Source: CAIWHR01 sp963734085 (GTDB lineage: Bacteria > Pseudomonadota > Gammaproteobacteria > Burkholderiales > Casimicrobiaceae). Taken from it: a stretch of DNA of 64,000 nt. The stretch lies in assembly GCA_963734085.1 (NCBI GenBank), contig CAVTFT010000007.1:372001-436000 (forward strand), in the 5' to 3' direction. A program made the position numbers and the translations under genes. Positions 56,503 to 64,000 of the stretch are shown here, piece by piece (within the stretch, counting starts at the first letter, position 1; each line of letters starts with the position of its first letter). The notes beneath the pieces were generated by a model, which did not search any database, was not told where the DNA came from, and saw nothing but the letters and a program-made list of their open reading frames with translations.

Positions 56503-57564
56503 ATGCGAGAGGCGCCGCCGGCGCGCTCCGGCGCCGACTTCGCCGCACCGCTCGTCGCGTGGCAGGCGGTGCACGGCCGCCACGATCTGCCGTGGCAGCG
56601 CTCGCGGGATCCGTACCGGATCTGGCTCTCCGAGATCATGCTGCAGCAGACGCAGGTCGCGACGGTGATCCCGTTCTACGAGCGCTTCGTCGCGAGCTTT
56701 CCGGACGTGCGTGCGCTCGCCGCGGCCGCGGAAGACCGCGTGCTCGAGCACTGGAGCGGCCTCGGCTACTACCGCCGCGCGCATCATCTGCACGCTGCCG
56801 CGAAAGCGGTCGTCGACAAGCACGGCGGCGAATTTCCGCGCGACGCCGGGACGATCGCGACGCTTCCCGGCATCGGCCGCTCGACCGCGGCGGCGATCGC
56901 CGCGTTCGCCTTCGGCGCGCGCGCGGCGATTCTCGACGGCAACGTCAAACGCGTGCTCGCGCGTCATCGCGGCGTCGACGGCTTTCCCGGCGCGCCGCCG
57001 GTGGAGCATGCGCTGTGGCAAATCGCCGAGTCGCTGCTGCCGGCGCGCGACGTCGAGACCTACACGCAGGCGCTGATGGATCTCGGCGCGACGGTCTGCA
57101 CGCGGCGTGCGCCCCGCTGCGGCGAGTGTCCCGTTGCCGCCGATTGCGTCGCGCGGCGCGAGCGGCGCGTCGCGGAACTGCCGACACCGCGGCCGAAACG
57201 CGCGCTGCCGCAGCGCGCGGTCCGCGTGCTGGTGATCGAGCGCGCCGGCGCGATCCTGTTCGAGAAGCGACCGGCGACCGGGATCTGGGGCGGCCTGTGG
57301 AGCCTTCCCGAGCTCGACGTCGACGCCGACGTCTCGGCGCATTGCCGCACGCGCTTTGCGGCCGACGTTGCCGCAGGCGTGGAGCTGACGCCGATCGACC
57401 ACGTTTTCACGCATTTTCGGCTGACGATTCGGCCGCAACGCGTCGCCGTGCGCGCGTGGCCGCCGCGCGCCGAAGCGCCGGGGCTCCTGTGGCTCACGCG
57501 CGCGGATGCGAGCGCCGCGGCGCTGCCGGCGCCGATCCGCACGCTCATTCGATCGCTGGCGTAG
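56503..57564 (+). CDS. mutY: Adenine DNA glycosylase MutY
   Basis: This 353-residue base-excision repair enzyme removes A opposite 8-oxoG. EIMLQQTQVATV carries the catalytic Glu, LPGIGRSTAAAIAAFAFG is the helix-hairpin-helix, ILDGNVKRVLAR carries the active-site Asp, and the Cys motif C-x6-C-x2-C-x5-C (TVCTRRAPRCGECPVAADC) binds a 4Fe-4S cluster. The C-terminal NUDIX-like domain (ILFEKRPATGIWGGLWSLPE) reads 8-oxoG. I chose the Met at 56503; an in-frame ATG at 56455 lies within cpoB. Confidence 0.95.
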   Translation: MREAPPARSGADFAAPLVAWQAVHGRHDLPWQRSRDPYRIWLSEIMLQQTQVATVIPFYERFVASFPDVRALAAAAEDRVLEHWSGLGYYRRAHHLHAAAKAVVDKHGGEFPRDAGTIATLPGIGRSTAAAIAAFAFGARAAILDGNVKRVLARHRGVDGFPGAPPVEHALWQIAESLLPARDVETYTQALMDLGATVCTRRAPRCGECPVAADCVARRERRVAELPTPRPKRALPQRAVRVLVIERAGAILFEKRPATGIWGGLWSLPELDVDADVSAHCRTRFAADVAAGVELTPIDHVFTHFRLTIRPQRVAVRAWPPRAEAPGLLWLTRADASAAALPAPIRTLIRSLA

Positions 57565-57643
57565 CGTGCTGCGCGGTCCAGGTCTTGTCGTCCCCGCGAC
57601 GGCAGGAACCCTGCGTCTTGCAGGTCGTCACGAACGACAGTGG

Positions 57644-57663
57644 ATTCCCGCGTGCGCGGGAAT
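57644..57663. repeat. Palindromic intergenic repeat
   Basis: ATTCCCGCG-TG-CGCGGGAAT, a 9-bp perfect stem within GTGGATTCCCGCG...GGGAATGACG. It matches the common proteobacterial dispersed palindrome and lies between convergent genes, where it may also act as a terminator. Confidence 0.7.
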
Positions 57664-57677
57664 GACGGGCCGTGCGC

Positions 57678-58940
57678 TTAGCGCGGCGGCGGATGCCAAT
57701 CGCGCAGGTCGGGCGGCAGCAGCCGCTCGTGATCGGAATACGCGGTGCGAAACGCGGCCAGCTCCTTCGCGGCATCATCGGGCTTGCCATCATCACGCAG
57801 CTTGCGGATCAGCGTGATCCAGTCCGCAACCGGCAGCGGCGGATGCTTCGCGCCGAGCTCCGATTGCGCATCGACGCTTTGCGCGATCGAAGACTTCGCG
57901 AGCTGCGCTTCTCTCGTCGCCCCGCGCGCCGAGGCCGCGCGTTCCGGGGTACTCGACGGTTCTAAAGCGGAACGCGGCGCCGTGGATGCAACGGTCCCGG
58001 CTGCGGTTGCCGGCGCCGTCGTGAGACTGTCCTGCGCGACGGCGCCGCCCAGCGTCTTCGCCCGTGGCGCAGGAAGCGGCGCGGCCGGCGCGGGCGCGCC
58101 CGCCTGCGTTTGTCCCTGCTGCGCGGGTGCTGGCGCTTCCACGAGTCTTCCCGACAGTGCACCGGCGCTGCCGCCTTCGCTTTCGGTCTTCGACGGTGTC
58201 GGTGCGGAGGACGCCGTCTCCTTCGCACCGCGCTTTGCAGCGTCCGCGGGGAACGGCTCGGCGGCAGGGGCCGGCGCCGCTGCATTGGCGGCTGCTTGCC
58301 GGGTCTTTTGCTCAGCCGCGCTCGACGGTTTCTCGGCCGGCGGGCTCGATGCGGGCGGCGGTGCGGCCGCGAATGTCGGCGTACCGGGCACCCGCGCGCT
58401 CGGCGCGACCGGTGACGCCGCGTCCTTTCTCTGCATCGAAGCGGCCGGCGGGGAAGGCGTCGCCGACGATTGTGTGCGCGGGGCGGCTGGCGCCGACGGT
58501 TGGGGGTGCCGCACCGCGCTTTCGTCGGTCGCTTGTTTGAAGACTTTCGCGGCGTCTGCCGGCGGCAGTTCCTCGCGCGCGGCTTCTGCCTTGCGCCGGG
58601 CCTGTTCGGGCACGATGGGGATGTCGGAGACGACACCCTTGTCGGCTGTCGGCGCGCCGACGTGCTCGGGTGTCGCGAGCTGCAGGAGTCCGATCGCCAC
58701 GGCGCCGATCGTCGCCGCGGCGGCGAGCGGCCACCACCAGCGCTGCGGACGCAGTGCGCTCGGCACGTGCGCGGCGGGAACGCCGACGGGCCGCGGACCC
58801 GCGTGCGCCCCGCGTCGCGCCGCGGCGCGAATCGCATCGTCGAGCGCCGCGGGCGGCTCGTCGCGCGACAGTGCGCGCCACGTCGCGTCGAAGCGCGGGT
58901 CGCGCAGATCGCTCGCGTCGTCGGGCCTTCGCGTCGTCAC
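57678..58940 (-). CDS. Membrane-anchored putative anti-sigma factor
   Basis: This roughly 420-residue protein is read from GTG at 58940, overlapping the sigma-factor stop by 4 bp (GTGA). The cytoplasmic N-terminus (DPRFDATWRALSRDEPPAAL) lacks a zinc-finger ZAS motif. One membrane helix (WWWPLAAAATIGAVAIGLLQ) is followed by a long Ala/Pro/Ser-rich, low-complexity periplasmic region and a short conserved end (ADWITLIRKLRDDGKPDDAA). Gene position suggests it controls the sigma factor; the sequence alone does not prove it. Confidence 0.72.
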   Translation of the reverse strand: MTTRRPDDASDLRDPRFDATWRALSRDEPPAALDDAIRAAARRGAHAGPRPVGVPAAHVPSALRPQRWWWPLAAAATIGAVAIGLLQLATPEHVGAPTADKGVVSDIPIVPEQARRKAEAAREELPPADAAKVFKQATDESAVRHPQPSAPAAPRTQSSATPSPPAASMQRKDAASPVAPSARVPGTPTFAAAPPPASSPPAEKPSSAAEQKTRQAAANAAAPAPAAEPFPADAAKRGAKETASSAPTPSKTESEGGSAGALSGRLVEAPAPAQQGQTQAGAPAPAAPLPAPRAKTLGGAVAQDSLTTAPATAAGTVASTAPRSALEPSSTPERAASARGATREAQLAKSSIAQSVDAQSELGAKHPPLPVADWITLIRKLRDDGKPDDAAKELAAFRTAYSDHERLLPPDLRDWHPPPR

Positions 58941-59533
58941 TGCAGGTCTCCCAGCGTCTCGCGGAGCTTCACGAGCGCATAGCGGATCCGGCTCTTCACG
59001 GTTTCGACGCCGGCGCCGGTGAGCGCGGCGATTTCGGCCAACTCGAGGCCGCCCTCCTGATGCAGCAGGAACGCTTCGCGCTGCGCGGGCGGCAGCGCCG
59101 CGAGCGCGGCAGCGAGTCGCGCGCCGATCTCGCGCGCGCCGACGCGAACTTCGGGCTCGTCGTTGCGTGCGCCGGGGATCACAGCGATCGGATCGTCGTC
59201 GCAATCGCCATCCGCGGCGGCAGTCACGAGCTCGACATGCCCGTTCGCGCGCCAGTGATCGACGAGCCGGTTGTGCGCGATCCGGTAGAGCCACGTCGTG
59301 AACTTCGCCGTCGGCGCATACGTCGCGCGAACCCGGATCACGCTCATCCAGACGTCCTGGAACAGCTCGTCGGCCAGGCCCGCGTTGCCGCAATGACGGA
59401 CGAGGTAGCGATAGACGCCGCCCTTGTGCCGAGCGTACAGCGTGTCGAACGCGGTGGCGTCGCCCGCGGCATAGGCGAGCATCAGGGCTTCGTCGCCGTC
59501 TGCGACGCCATCGGCGAAAGCGAGCGCGGGCAT
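58937..59533 (-). CDS. ECF-type RNA polymerase sigma factor
   Basis: This roughly 198-residue sigma-70-family ECF factor has region 2 (DTLYARHKGGVYRYLVRHCG, ADELFQDVWMSVIRVRATYA, TTWLYRIAHNRLVDHWRANG) and region 4 (LAALPPAQREAFLLHQEGGL, ELAEIAALTGAGVETVKSRI). I chose the Met at 59533. It is followed by an overlapping membrane-protein gene, the usual sigma/anti-sigma order. The target genes are unknown. Confidence 0.92.
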   Translation of the reverse strand: MPALAFADGVADGDEALMLAYAAGDATAFDTLYARHKGGVYRYLVRHCGNAGLADELFQDVWMSVIRVRATYAPTAKFTTWLYRIAHNRLVDHWRANGHVELVTAAADGDCDDDPIAVIPGARNDEPEVRVGAREIGARLAAALAALPPAQREAFLLHQEGGLELAEIAALTGAGVETVKSRIRYALVKLRETLGDLQ

Positions 59534-59601
59534 CGCCCGCGAGTATGCGAGGCGCCCGCGCGCGACGCAACCGAGCTCAGGCCCGATATCGTGCCGCCAG
59601 G

Positions 59602-60594
59602 TCAACGCGGCGGCGGATCCGCGACGAACCTCGGCCACGCGGGGAAAGGGTTCGGCGTGCGCGCGATGACCGGCGGCGGCAGGACGCCCATCGCGACCAG
59701 GTTTTCGCGCCGATCGTAATGGATCGCGATCGTCTCGTTCGGCGCCGCGCTTTCCCGCTCGAAGCGCACCATCTGCGCGGGCGATTCTTCGCTGCGGCCG
59801 TGGCCGGTGCCGAGCTTCGCCAGCGGCGCCGGCACCGGGATCGAGCTCATCGCGTCGGTGGCGGATTGCGCGGCCTCGTTGCGCGACGCCGGTGCTCCCG
59901 CGCTCATTGGATCACCTTCGCGCTCCGCGCTCCGATATTCGCCCTTGGGGCGGCCCGGCGGGCTCATGCGGCTGTCCTCGGTGAGCGTTCCGGCGGCGCC
60001 GGCGTCCTGGCGTTCCATCGGCGCCTCGCGGCGCGCCTCGCTCGCGATTCTGCCGGCACGATCCTTCCACGCGATCGGCTGCGGCCGCTCGCGGAATACG
60101 GCGACGCCGATGACGCCGACGTTTTCCGGGCGGCCGGTGCGCGTCGCGTACGCGTCGGGCAGCTCGGTGAAATAGAACGCCGCGGTGCGCGCGAGGCTCT
60201 TGCGCCAGCCCTGGATGTCGGCGCACTCGTAGGCGTTCAACACGTAGCCCGACTGCGCCGGCGATGCGGTCTCGCCCGAGATCGCGTTGACGCCGTCCAC
60301 GCTCATGACCGCGAGGACACGGCTGGCGCTCGAGTTGCAAAAGCGGATCGAGTATTCCTGGCCGGGCGTGCCGACGACCCAGTTGCGCCCTCCGGAGGCA
60401 TAGACGGGAAGCACTTGGCCGTCCCCGCGGGTGACGATGTCGAGATTGCCGAGGCGACCTACTGCCGCTGCGGAGCCGGCGCCGAACGCCATCGCGATGG
60501 CGGCGCTGACCGCTATAAATGTAAGCGCACACTCTCTTGTTGCCGAGCGCAAAACGGATCTCTGCGCAGAATTGTTGCCGCCCTTCGCACCCAT
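59602..60594 (-). CDS. Exported protein of unknown function
   Basis: This 330-residue protein has a signal peptide (ALTFIAVSAAIAMAFGAGSA). A first domain (LPVYASGGRNWVVGTPGQEY, SIRFCNSSASRVLAVMSVDG, ADIQGWRKSLARTAAFYFTE) contains two Cys residues. A low-complexity charged middle follows, and the C-terminus ends PFPAWPRFVADPPPR. It lies upstream of the ECF sigma gene on the same strand and may be part of the same regulon. No family name is assigned. Confidence 0.65.
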   Translation of the reverse strand: MGAKGGNNSAQRSVLRSATRECALTFIAVSAAIAMAFGAGSAAAVGRLGNLDIVTRGDGQVLPVYASGGRNWVVGTPGQEYSIRFCNSSASRVLAVMSVDGVNAISGETASPAQSGYVLNAYECADIQGWRKSLARTAAFYFTELPDAYATRTGRPENVGVIGVAVFRERPQPIAWKDRAGRIASEARREAPMERQDAGAAGTLTEDSRMSPPGRPKGEYRSAEREGDPMSAGAPASRNEAAQSATDAMSSIPVPAPLAKLGTGHGRSEESPAQMVRFERESAAPNETIAIHYDRRENLVAMGVLPPPVIARTPNPFPAWPRFVADPPPR

Positions 60595-60776
60595 GTCGCC
60601 CTCCTCCAATGGTCCATCGGCGCGGCGATCGCTGCTCGATGGCTGGCTTTGTTAACGGCGGAACGGGCCCAAACGGTCTAAGACTCCGCTGCGCTGGATC
60701 AAGCCCGCCGACTCCCTATCGGGGCTACCCTTTCCGGCGGATGGGGTGCGTCAGGTCCGCGTGCAATAATTTTCGG

Positions 60777-61943
60777 ATGCCCGACATGGAACAGCTCCCG
60801 GCCCTTGTTACCGCGCTTGCGTTTGCCCTCGCCGTCGTCTTCGGCGCGGTCGCGCAGCGCGTCAACTTCTGCACGATGGGCGCGATTTCGGACGCCGCCA
60901 ATTTCGGCGACTGGCGCCGGATGCGGATGTGGGTGCTCGCCATCGCCGTCGCGATCGCCGGCGCCGCGGCGCTGCAGGCGTTCGGTCAGATCGACCTCGG
61001 CAAGTCGCTGTACACGGGCGCCAAGATCGCATGGCTGTCGATGATCGTCGGCGGCTTCCTGTTCGGTTTCGGGATGACGCTCGCCTCGGGCTGCGGCAGC
61101 AAGACGCTGATCCGCATCGGCGGCGGCAATCTCAAATCGCTGATCGTGCTGGTCTTCCTCGGCATCTCCGCCTACATGACGCTCAAAGGCGTGTTCGCCG
61201 TGTGGCGCACCGTCGCGCTCGACGGCGTGCGCATCGACACCGGCGCGCCCGCTTCCGACCTGCCGTCCGTGCTTGCGGCGTGGGGCCTGCCTGCGGCGAT
61301 GAAGACGTGGCTCCCCTACGCGGTGGCGGCGGCGATCGCGGCGTGGGTGTTCGCGAACCGCGAGTTCCGCGCGACGCGTGAGATGATCGTCGGCGGCCTC
61401 ATCATCGGCGCAGTCATCGTCGGCGGCTGGTATGTGTCGGGCCACATCGGCTTTCTCGCCGAGGATCCGAAAACGCTCGAGGAAAGATTCGTCGCCACCA
61501 ATTCCGGACGGATGGAATCGTTCAGCTTCGTCGCGCCGGTCGCGTACCTGCTCGAGCTGCTCGTCTACTGGACCGATCAGTCGCGCGTGCTGACCTTCGG
61601 CATCGCCGCGGTGCTGGGGACGATCGTCGGCTCGGCGGCGATGGCGCTCGCGATGAAGACGTTCCGCTGGGAAGGCTTCGCGACGACCGAGGATCTCGTC
61701 AATCACGTCGCCGGCGGGATCCTGATGGGCTTCGGCGGCGTCACCGCGCTCGGGTGCACGATCGGTCAGGGGCTCTCGGGCGTCTCGACGCTGGCGCTGG
61801 GCTCGTTTCTTGCATTCTTTTCGATCATCGCGGGCTGCGTTGCCGCGCTGAAGTACCAGATGTGGCGATTGGAACGGGCGGATGCCTCCGACCGCAGTCT
61901 GGCGGCCCGAGGGTCAACGGAGGCCCGTCAAGGGACGTTATGA
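60777..61943 (+). CDS. YeeE/YedE family thiosulfate/sulfur transporter
   Basis: This 388-residue polytopic membrane protein has the conserved Cys motifs of the family: QRVNFCTMGAISDAANFGDW, GMTLASGCGSKTLIRIGGGN and GGVTALGCTIGQGLSGVSTL. About nine to ten helices are evident. YeeE-type proteins take up thiosulfate, and fused or paired forms carry sulfur. The ATG at 60777 is chosen; a second Met follows three codons later. A short hydrophilic tail precedes the DUF1178 gene. Confidence 0.93.
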   Translation: MPDMEQLPALVTALAFALAVVFGAVAQRVNFCTMGAISDAANFGDWRRMRMWVLAIAVAIAGAAALQAFGQIDLGKSLYTGAKIAWLSMIVGGFLFGFGMTLASGCGSKTLIRIGGGNLKSLIVLVFLGISAYMTLKGVFAVWRTVALDGVRIDTGAPASDLPSVLAAWGLPAAMKTWLPYAVAAAIAAWVFANREFRATREMIVGGLIIGAVIVGGWYVSGHIGFLAEDPKTLEERFVATNSGRMESFSFVAPVAYLLELLVYWTDQSRVLTFGIAAVLGTIVGSAAMALAMKTFRWEGFATTEDLVNHVAGGILMGFGGVTALGCTIGQGLSGVSTLALGSFLAFFSIIAGCVAALKYQMWRLERADASDRSLAARGSTEARQGTL

Positions 61944-61974
61944 CACTCTCTGTTCACGCTATGTACACGACCTC

Positions 61975-62430
61975 ATGATCGTATTCGACCTCGCATGCAC
62001 GCACGGTCACCGTTTCGAGGGCTGGTTCGCCTCGGCGGACGACTTCGCGCGACAGGCGGACGGCGCGCTCGTGCGCTGTCCCGTCTGCGACGACGCGGAC
62101 GTCGTGCGTGTGCCGTCGGCGAAGGTTCGCATCGGACGCGGCGGTTCCCGCGTGGACGCTTCGTCCCCGACGTCGACGCCGGCGACGGGCGTAGCAACCG
62201 AAGCCGTTGCCGGAATTCCCGCGGACGTGTTGGCCAGGGTGCGCGACGTGATCCGCAATACCGAAAACGTCGGCCGTCGCTTTCCGGAGGAAGCGCGCAA
62301 GATTCACTACGAGGAAGCGCCGGCGCGGCCGATTCGCGGGCAGGCCTCGAAGGAAGAATCCGAAGCGCTGACTGAGGAGGGCATCGACTTCTCGCCTCTG
62401 CCCGATTTCCTGACGCGCGACGTGCACTGA
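61975..62430 (+). CDS. DUF1178 family protein
   Basis: This 151-residue protein starts MIVFDLACTHGHRFEGWFAS and has VRCPVCDDADVVRVPSAKVR, so a CxxC pair with a preceding Cys and His forms a zinc ribbon. The C-terminal half has NTENVGRRFPEEARKIHYEE and GIDFSPLPDF, the diagnostic DUF1178 motifs. It is widespread in alpha- and betaproteobacteria with no known function. It lies 31 bp after the YeeE gene on the same strand. Confidence 0.92.
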   Translation: MIVFDLACTHGHRFEGWFASADDFARQADGALVRCPVCDDADVVRVPSAKVRIGRGGSRVDASSPTSTPATGVATEAVAGIPADVLARVRDVIRNTENVGRRFPEEARKIHYEEAPARPIRGQASKEESEALTEEGIDFSPLPDFLTRDVH

Positions 62431-62518
62431 GCGCGAAGCTTCACCGCATTCGGGGACGACGCGTCCGCAGCCCATCGCCGGACGCCGCCACGGTCCGCTC
62501 GTTCGAGGGCTGCTTCGG

Positions 62519-62548
62519 TTGAGGCGAACGCCCGTCGTCGGCTATAAT
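62519..62548 (+). promoter_or_regulatory. Sigma-70 type promoter of the first tRNA-Lys
   Basis: TTGAGG (62519-62524) and TATAAT (62543-62548) with an 18-bp spacer, ending 15 bp before the tRNA. Confidence 0.65.
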
Positions 62549-62563
62549 TCGCCGTTTTTCGGC

Positions 62564-62640
62564 GGGCCGTTAGCTCAGCTTGGTAGAGCAGCGGACTTTT
62601 AATCCGTTGGTCGCTGGTTCGAATCCAGCACGGCCTACCA
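62564..62640 (+). tRNA. tRNA-Lys (UUU)
   Basis: 77 nt with encoded CCA. The acceptor GGGCCGT pairs with ACGGCCT, with a G-U at the first pair. The anticodon loop is CTTTTAA (anticodon TTT) between GCGGA and TCCGT. The T arm is CTGGTTCGAATCCAG. It has one extra base in the D loop compared with the next two. Confidence 0.95.
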
Positions 62641-62695
62641 GGTCCTGCTCCAACTTTGACGCGCTGCCCGCGCACTGGATCGCAACTCCCGCATC

Positions 62696-62771
62696 GGGTC
62701 GTTAGCTCAGCTGGTAGAGCAGCGGACTCTTAATCCGTTGGTCGCAGGTTCGATCCCTGCACGGCCTACCA
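62696..62771 (+). tRNA. tRNA-Lys (CUU)
   Basis: 76 nt with encoded CCA. The anticodon loop is CTCTTAA (anticodon CTT); the T arm is GCAGGTTCGATCCCTGC. The acceptor begins GGGTCGT and pairs with ACGGCCT with a T-G wobble. Confidence 0.94.
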
Positions 62772-62773
62772 AA

Positions 62774-62808
62774 CGAAGCCCCGCGCGCAATCGCGGGGCT
62801 TCGTCCTT
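62774..62808 (+). terminator. Terminator after the second tRNA-Lys
   Basis: CGAAGCCCCGCG, a CGCAAT loop, CGCGGGGCTTCG, then TCCTTT. Strong stem directly after the CCA end. Confidence 0.8.
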
Positions 62809-62866
62809 TCCGGTTTGGCGCGATCTTTTCATCTCGCTGTGAAATGCGGCAAAATGATCGCAGGTC

Positions 62867-62942
62867 GGGCCGTTAGCTCAGCTGGTAGAGCAGCGGACTC
62901 TTAATCCGTTGGTCGTAGGTTCGATCCCTACACGGCCTACCA
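62867..62942 (+). tRNA. tRNA-Lys (CUU), second copy
   Basis: 76 nt with encoded CCA. It differs from the preceding CUU gene at a few positions (acceptor GGGCCGT; T arm GTAGGTTCGATCCCTAC). It lies after the terminator, so it probably has its own promoter. Confidence 0.94.
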
Positions 62943-63051
62943 ATCTCCCTCAGGGTCTTCGGCTTCGCGGCGGCCTCGTGCGACTACGCCTGCCGCCGGG
63001 AGAACGAGCGTCCTGCTAGACTCGCGGCGCCTTTGGTCCCCGACCGCGACG

Positions 63052-64000
63052 ATGCCGCTCCCGCCCGCCAAGCCCGTCGCGCCGCCGTTTCCTCCGCTGT
63101 GGTTCGTGCTCGTCCTGCCGGCGATCGCCGCGTTCATGCTGTACGTTCCGACGCTCTCGGCCGGGTTCCTGAGCGACGACTACAGCCAGCTCCACGCGTT
63201 CGACGGCTGCGACGGCGTGCCCGCGGTCGGTGCGTGCATCGCGCGCCTGTTCGTCTCCGGCATGTCGGCGCCGAGCTACCAGTACCGGCCGCTTGTGATG
63301 GCGTCGTTCGCGGTGAACGCGATGCTCGGAGCCGATCCGTATCTCTGGCATCTCGTGAACGTCGCGTTGCATGCGGCCAATGCTGCGCTCACTGCGCTAC
63401 TCGCGTCGCAGCTCGTCGGCAGTCGCACGAACCACGCGCGCTACGCGGCGCTGGCCGCCGGATGGCTGTTCGCCTGGTTCGCGCCGGGGGTCGAAGCGGT
63501 GGCGTGGGTCGCGGCGCGCTTTGACGACATGGCGCTCCTCTTCATGCTGATTGCCGCGTGCGCCTTCGTCGCGAGCCGCCGCTGGAACGACGGGTTCGCC
63601 ATCGCGAGTCTCGCGGCAACGGCCCTCGCGTTCATGAGCAAGGAGGCGGCGGCGATCGGCGTCGTGCTGATCGCCGCACTCGCATGGTGGAAGCAGCCGT
63701 ACAGCGCTTCGCTGACGCGCAATGCGGTGCGCGCGGCGATCGCCACCGCGCCGTTTCTCGTCGTCGCCGCCGCGTATTTCGTGTTTCGCGCGGTGCTCTT
63801 CGGCGACGCCTTTCGTGTGTATCCCGGTGTTTCGCCGCTGCGCGCGCTAGCGACCGGCGAGTGGCTCGCTGCGCTTCCAGGCATCGTTCCGTGGTCGGAC
63901 AGAGCGTTGCCGGGGACCGAAGCGCGCATCGCGTTTGCACTCTCGGGACTCGCGCTCGCCGGTTGCGCGATCGTCGCGGCCTCTCGCGAGCGCGCCGCGG
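63052..64000 (+). CDS. GT-C type membrane glycosyltransferase-like protein (3' end outside window)
   Basis: The open frame from ATG 63052 to the window end encodes at least 316 residues with many membrane helices. The first periplasmic loop has AGFLSDDYSQLHAFDG, whose acidic pair is like the catalytic Asp of GT-C enzymes (PMT/ArnT/TMTC-like). YRPLVMASFAVNAMLGADPY and WHLVNVALHAANAALTALL are typical of bacterial TMTC-like proteins that often end in TPR repeats. The substrate is unknown. The C-terminus is not visible. Confidence 0.75.
   Translation, partial: MPLPPAKPVAPPFPPLWFVLVLPAIAAFMLYVPTLSAGFLSDDYSQLHAFDGCDGVPAVGACIARLFVSGMSAPSYQYRPLVMASFAVNAMLGADPYLWHLVNVALHAANAALTALLASQLVGSRTNHARYAALAAGWLFAWFAPGVEAVAWVAARFDDMALLFMLIAACAFVASRRWNDGFAIASLAATALAFMSKEAAAIGVVLIAALAWWKQPYSASLTRNAVRAAIATAPFLVVAAAYFVFRAVLFGDAFRVYPGVSPLRALATGEWLAALPGIVPWSDRALPGTEARIAFALSGLALAGCAIVAASRERAA

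Noticed and set aside
57678..59570. 630-residue version of the anti-sigma-like protein
   Set aside because: The extra N-terminus lies antisense-frame within the sigma gene and is almost pure Arg/Ala. The GTG overlapping the sigma stop is the credible start.

Overview
The window is high-GC DNA from a bacterium that looks like a betaproteobacterium. The evidence is an mrdA-rodA pair, an rlpA / tolB-pal-cpoB / mutY block, a PEP-CTERM exported protein, a DUF1178 protein and three tRNA-Lys genes. Both ends are core chromosome. About 50 kb of accessory DNA lies between them, dominated by a large chromosomal integron.

Layout. (1) 1-2153: end of mrdA (PBP2) and rodA, the elongation transpeptidase/glycosyltransferase pair. 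(2) 2180-11990: small, mostly minus-strand accessory genes (FabH-like synthase, HNH nuclease, HAD phosphatase, MAPEG, PEP-CTERM protein) and one large plus-strand adenylate cyclase/NB-ARC/TPR protein. (3) 12040-21035: a minus-strand run of small metabolic and binding proteins (SRPBCC, UBP zinc finger, methyltransferases, VOC, GFA, FAD monooxygenase, CitE-like lyase) with several gene remnants. (4) about 21.4-51.2 kb: a cassette array. Almost every cassette ORF is on the minus strand and is followed by an attC site built on GCCTAACGAACCAAGGTAACC ... GTTGACCGAGCGGTTAGGC. The array ends at attI (about 51180-51225), next to the integron integrase gene intI (51299-52327, plus strand). (5) 52403-57564: a small basic protein, rlpA, tolB, pal, cpoB, mutY. 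(6) 57678-62430: ECF sigma factor with overlapping membrane partner, an exported protein, a YeeE/YedE transporter and a DUF1178 protein. (7) 62564-62942: three tRNA-Lys genes. (8) from 63052: start of a GT-C-like membrane protein that runs off the window.

The most striking structure is in the array. Five copies, identical as far as I can read, of a 1,734-bp IS110/IS1111-family element sit at the same position and in the same orientation inside five different attC sites, between TTGACCG and the terminal GGTTAG. This matches the known IS1111-attC habit. The roughly 0.5-kb non-coding tail downstream of each transposase contains segments that match the attC target (GACCGAGCG, then CTAACC) and the element's own ends (CCGTGTAGAG, then CTCAT). 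They are arranged as expected for the target and donor loops of a bridge/seek RNA. Two unrelated IS110-family elements and one IS5-family element, which is itself inserted in an attC, also occupy the array.

Cassette contents include three toxin-antitoxin pairs (RelB-like/ParE, DUF433/DUF5615, BrnT/BrnA), several VOC, GFA and NTF2-like proteins, small membrane proteins, a frameshifted NUDIX gene and a heavily frameshifted FAD monooxygenase in reverse orientation. In E. coli, mrdA-mrdB is followed directly by rlpA. Here rodA and rlpA are 50 kb apart, so the accessory region appears to have grown inside a cell-shape locus.
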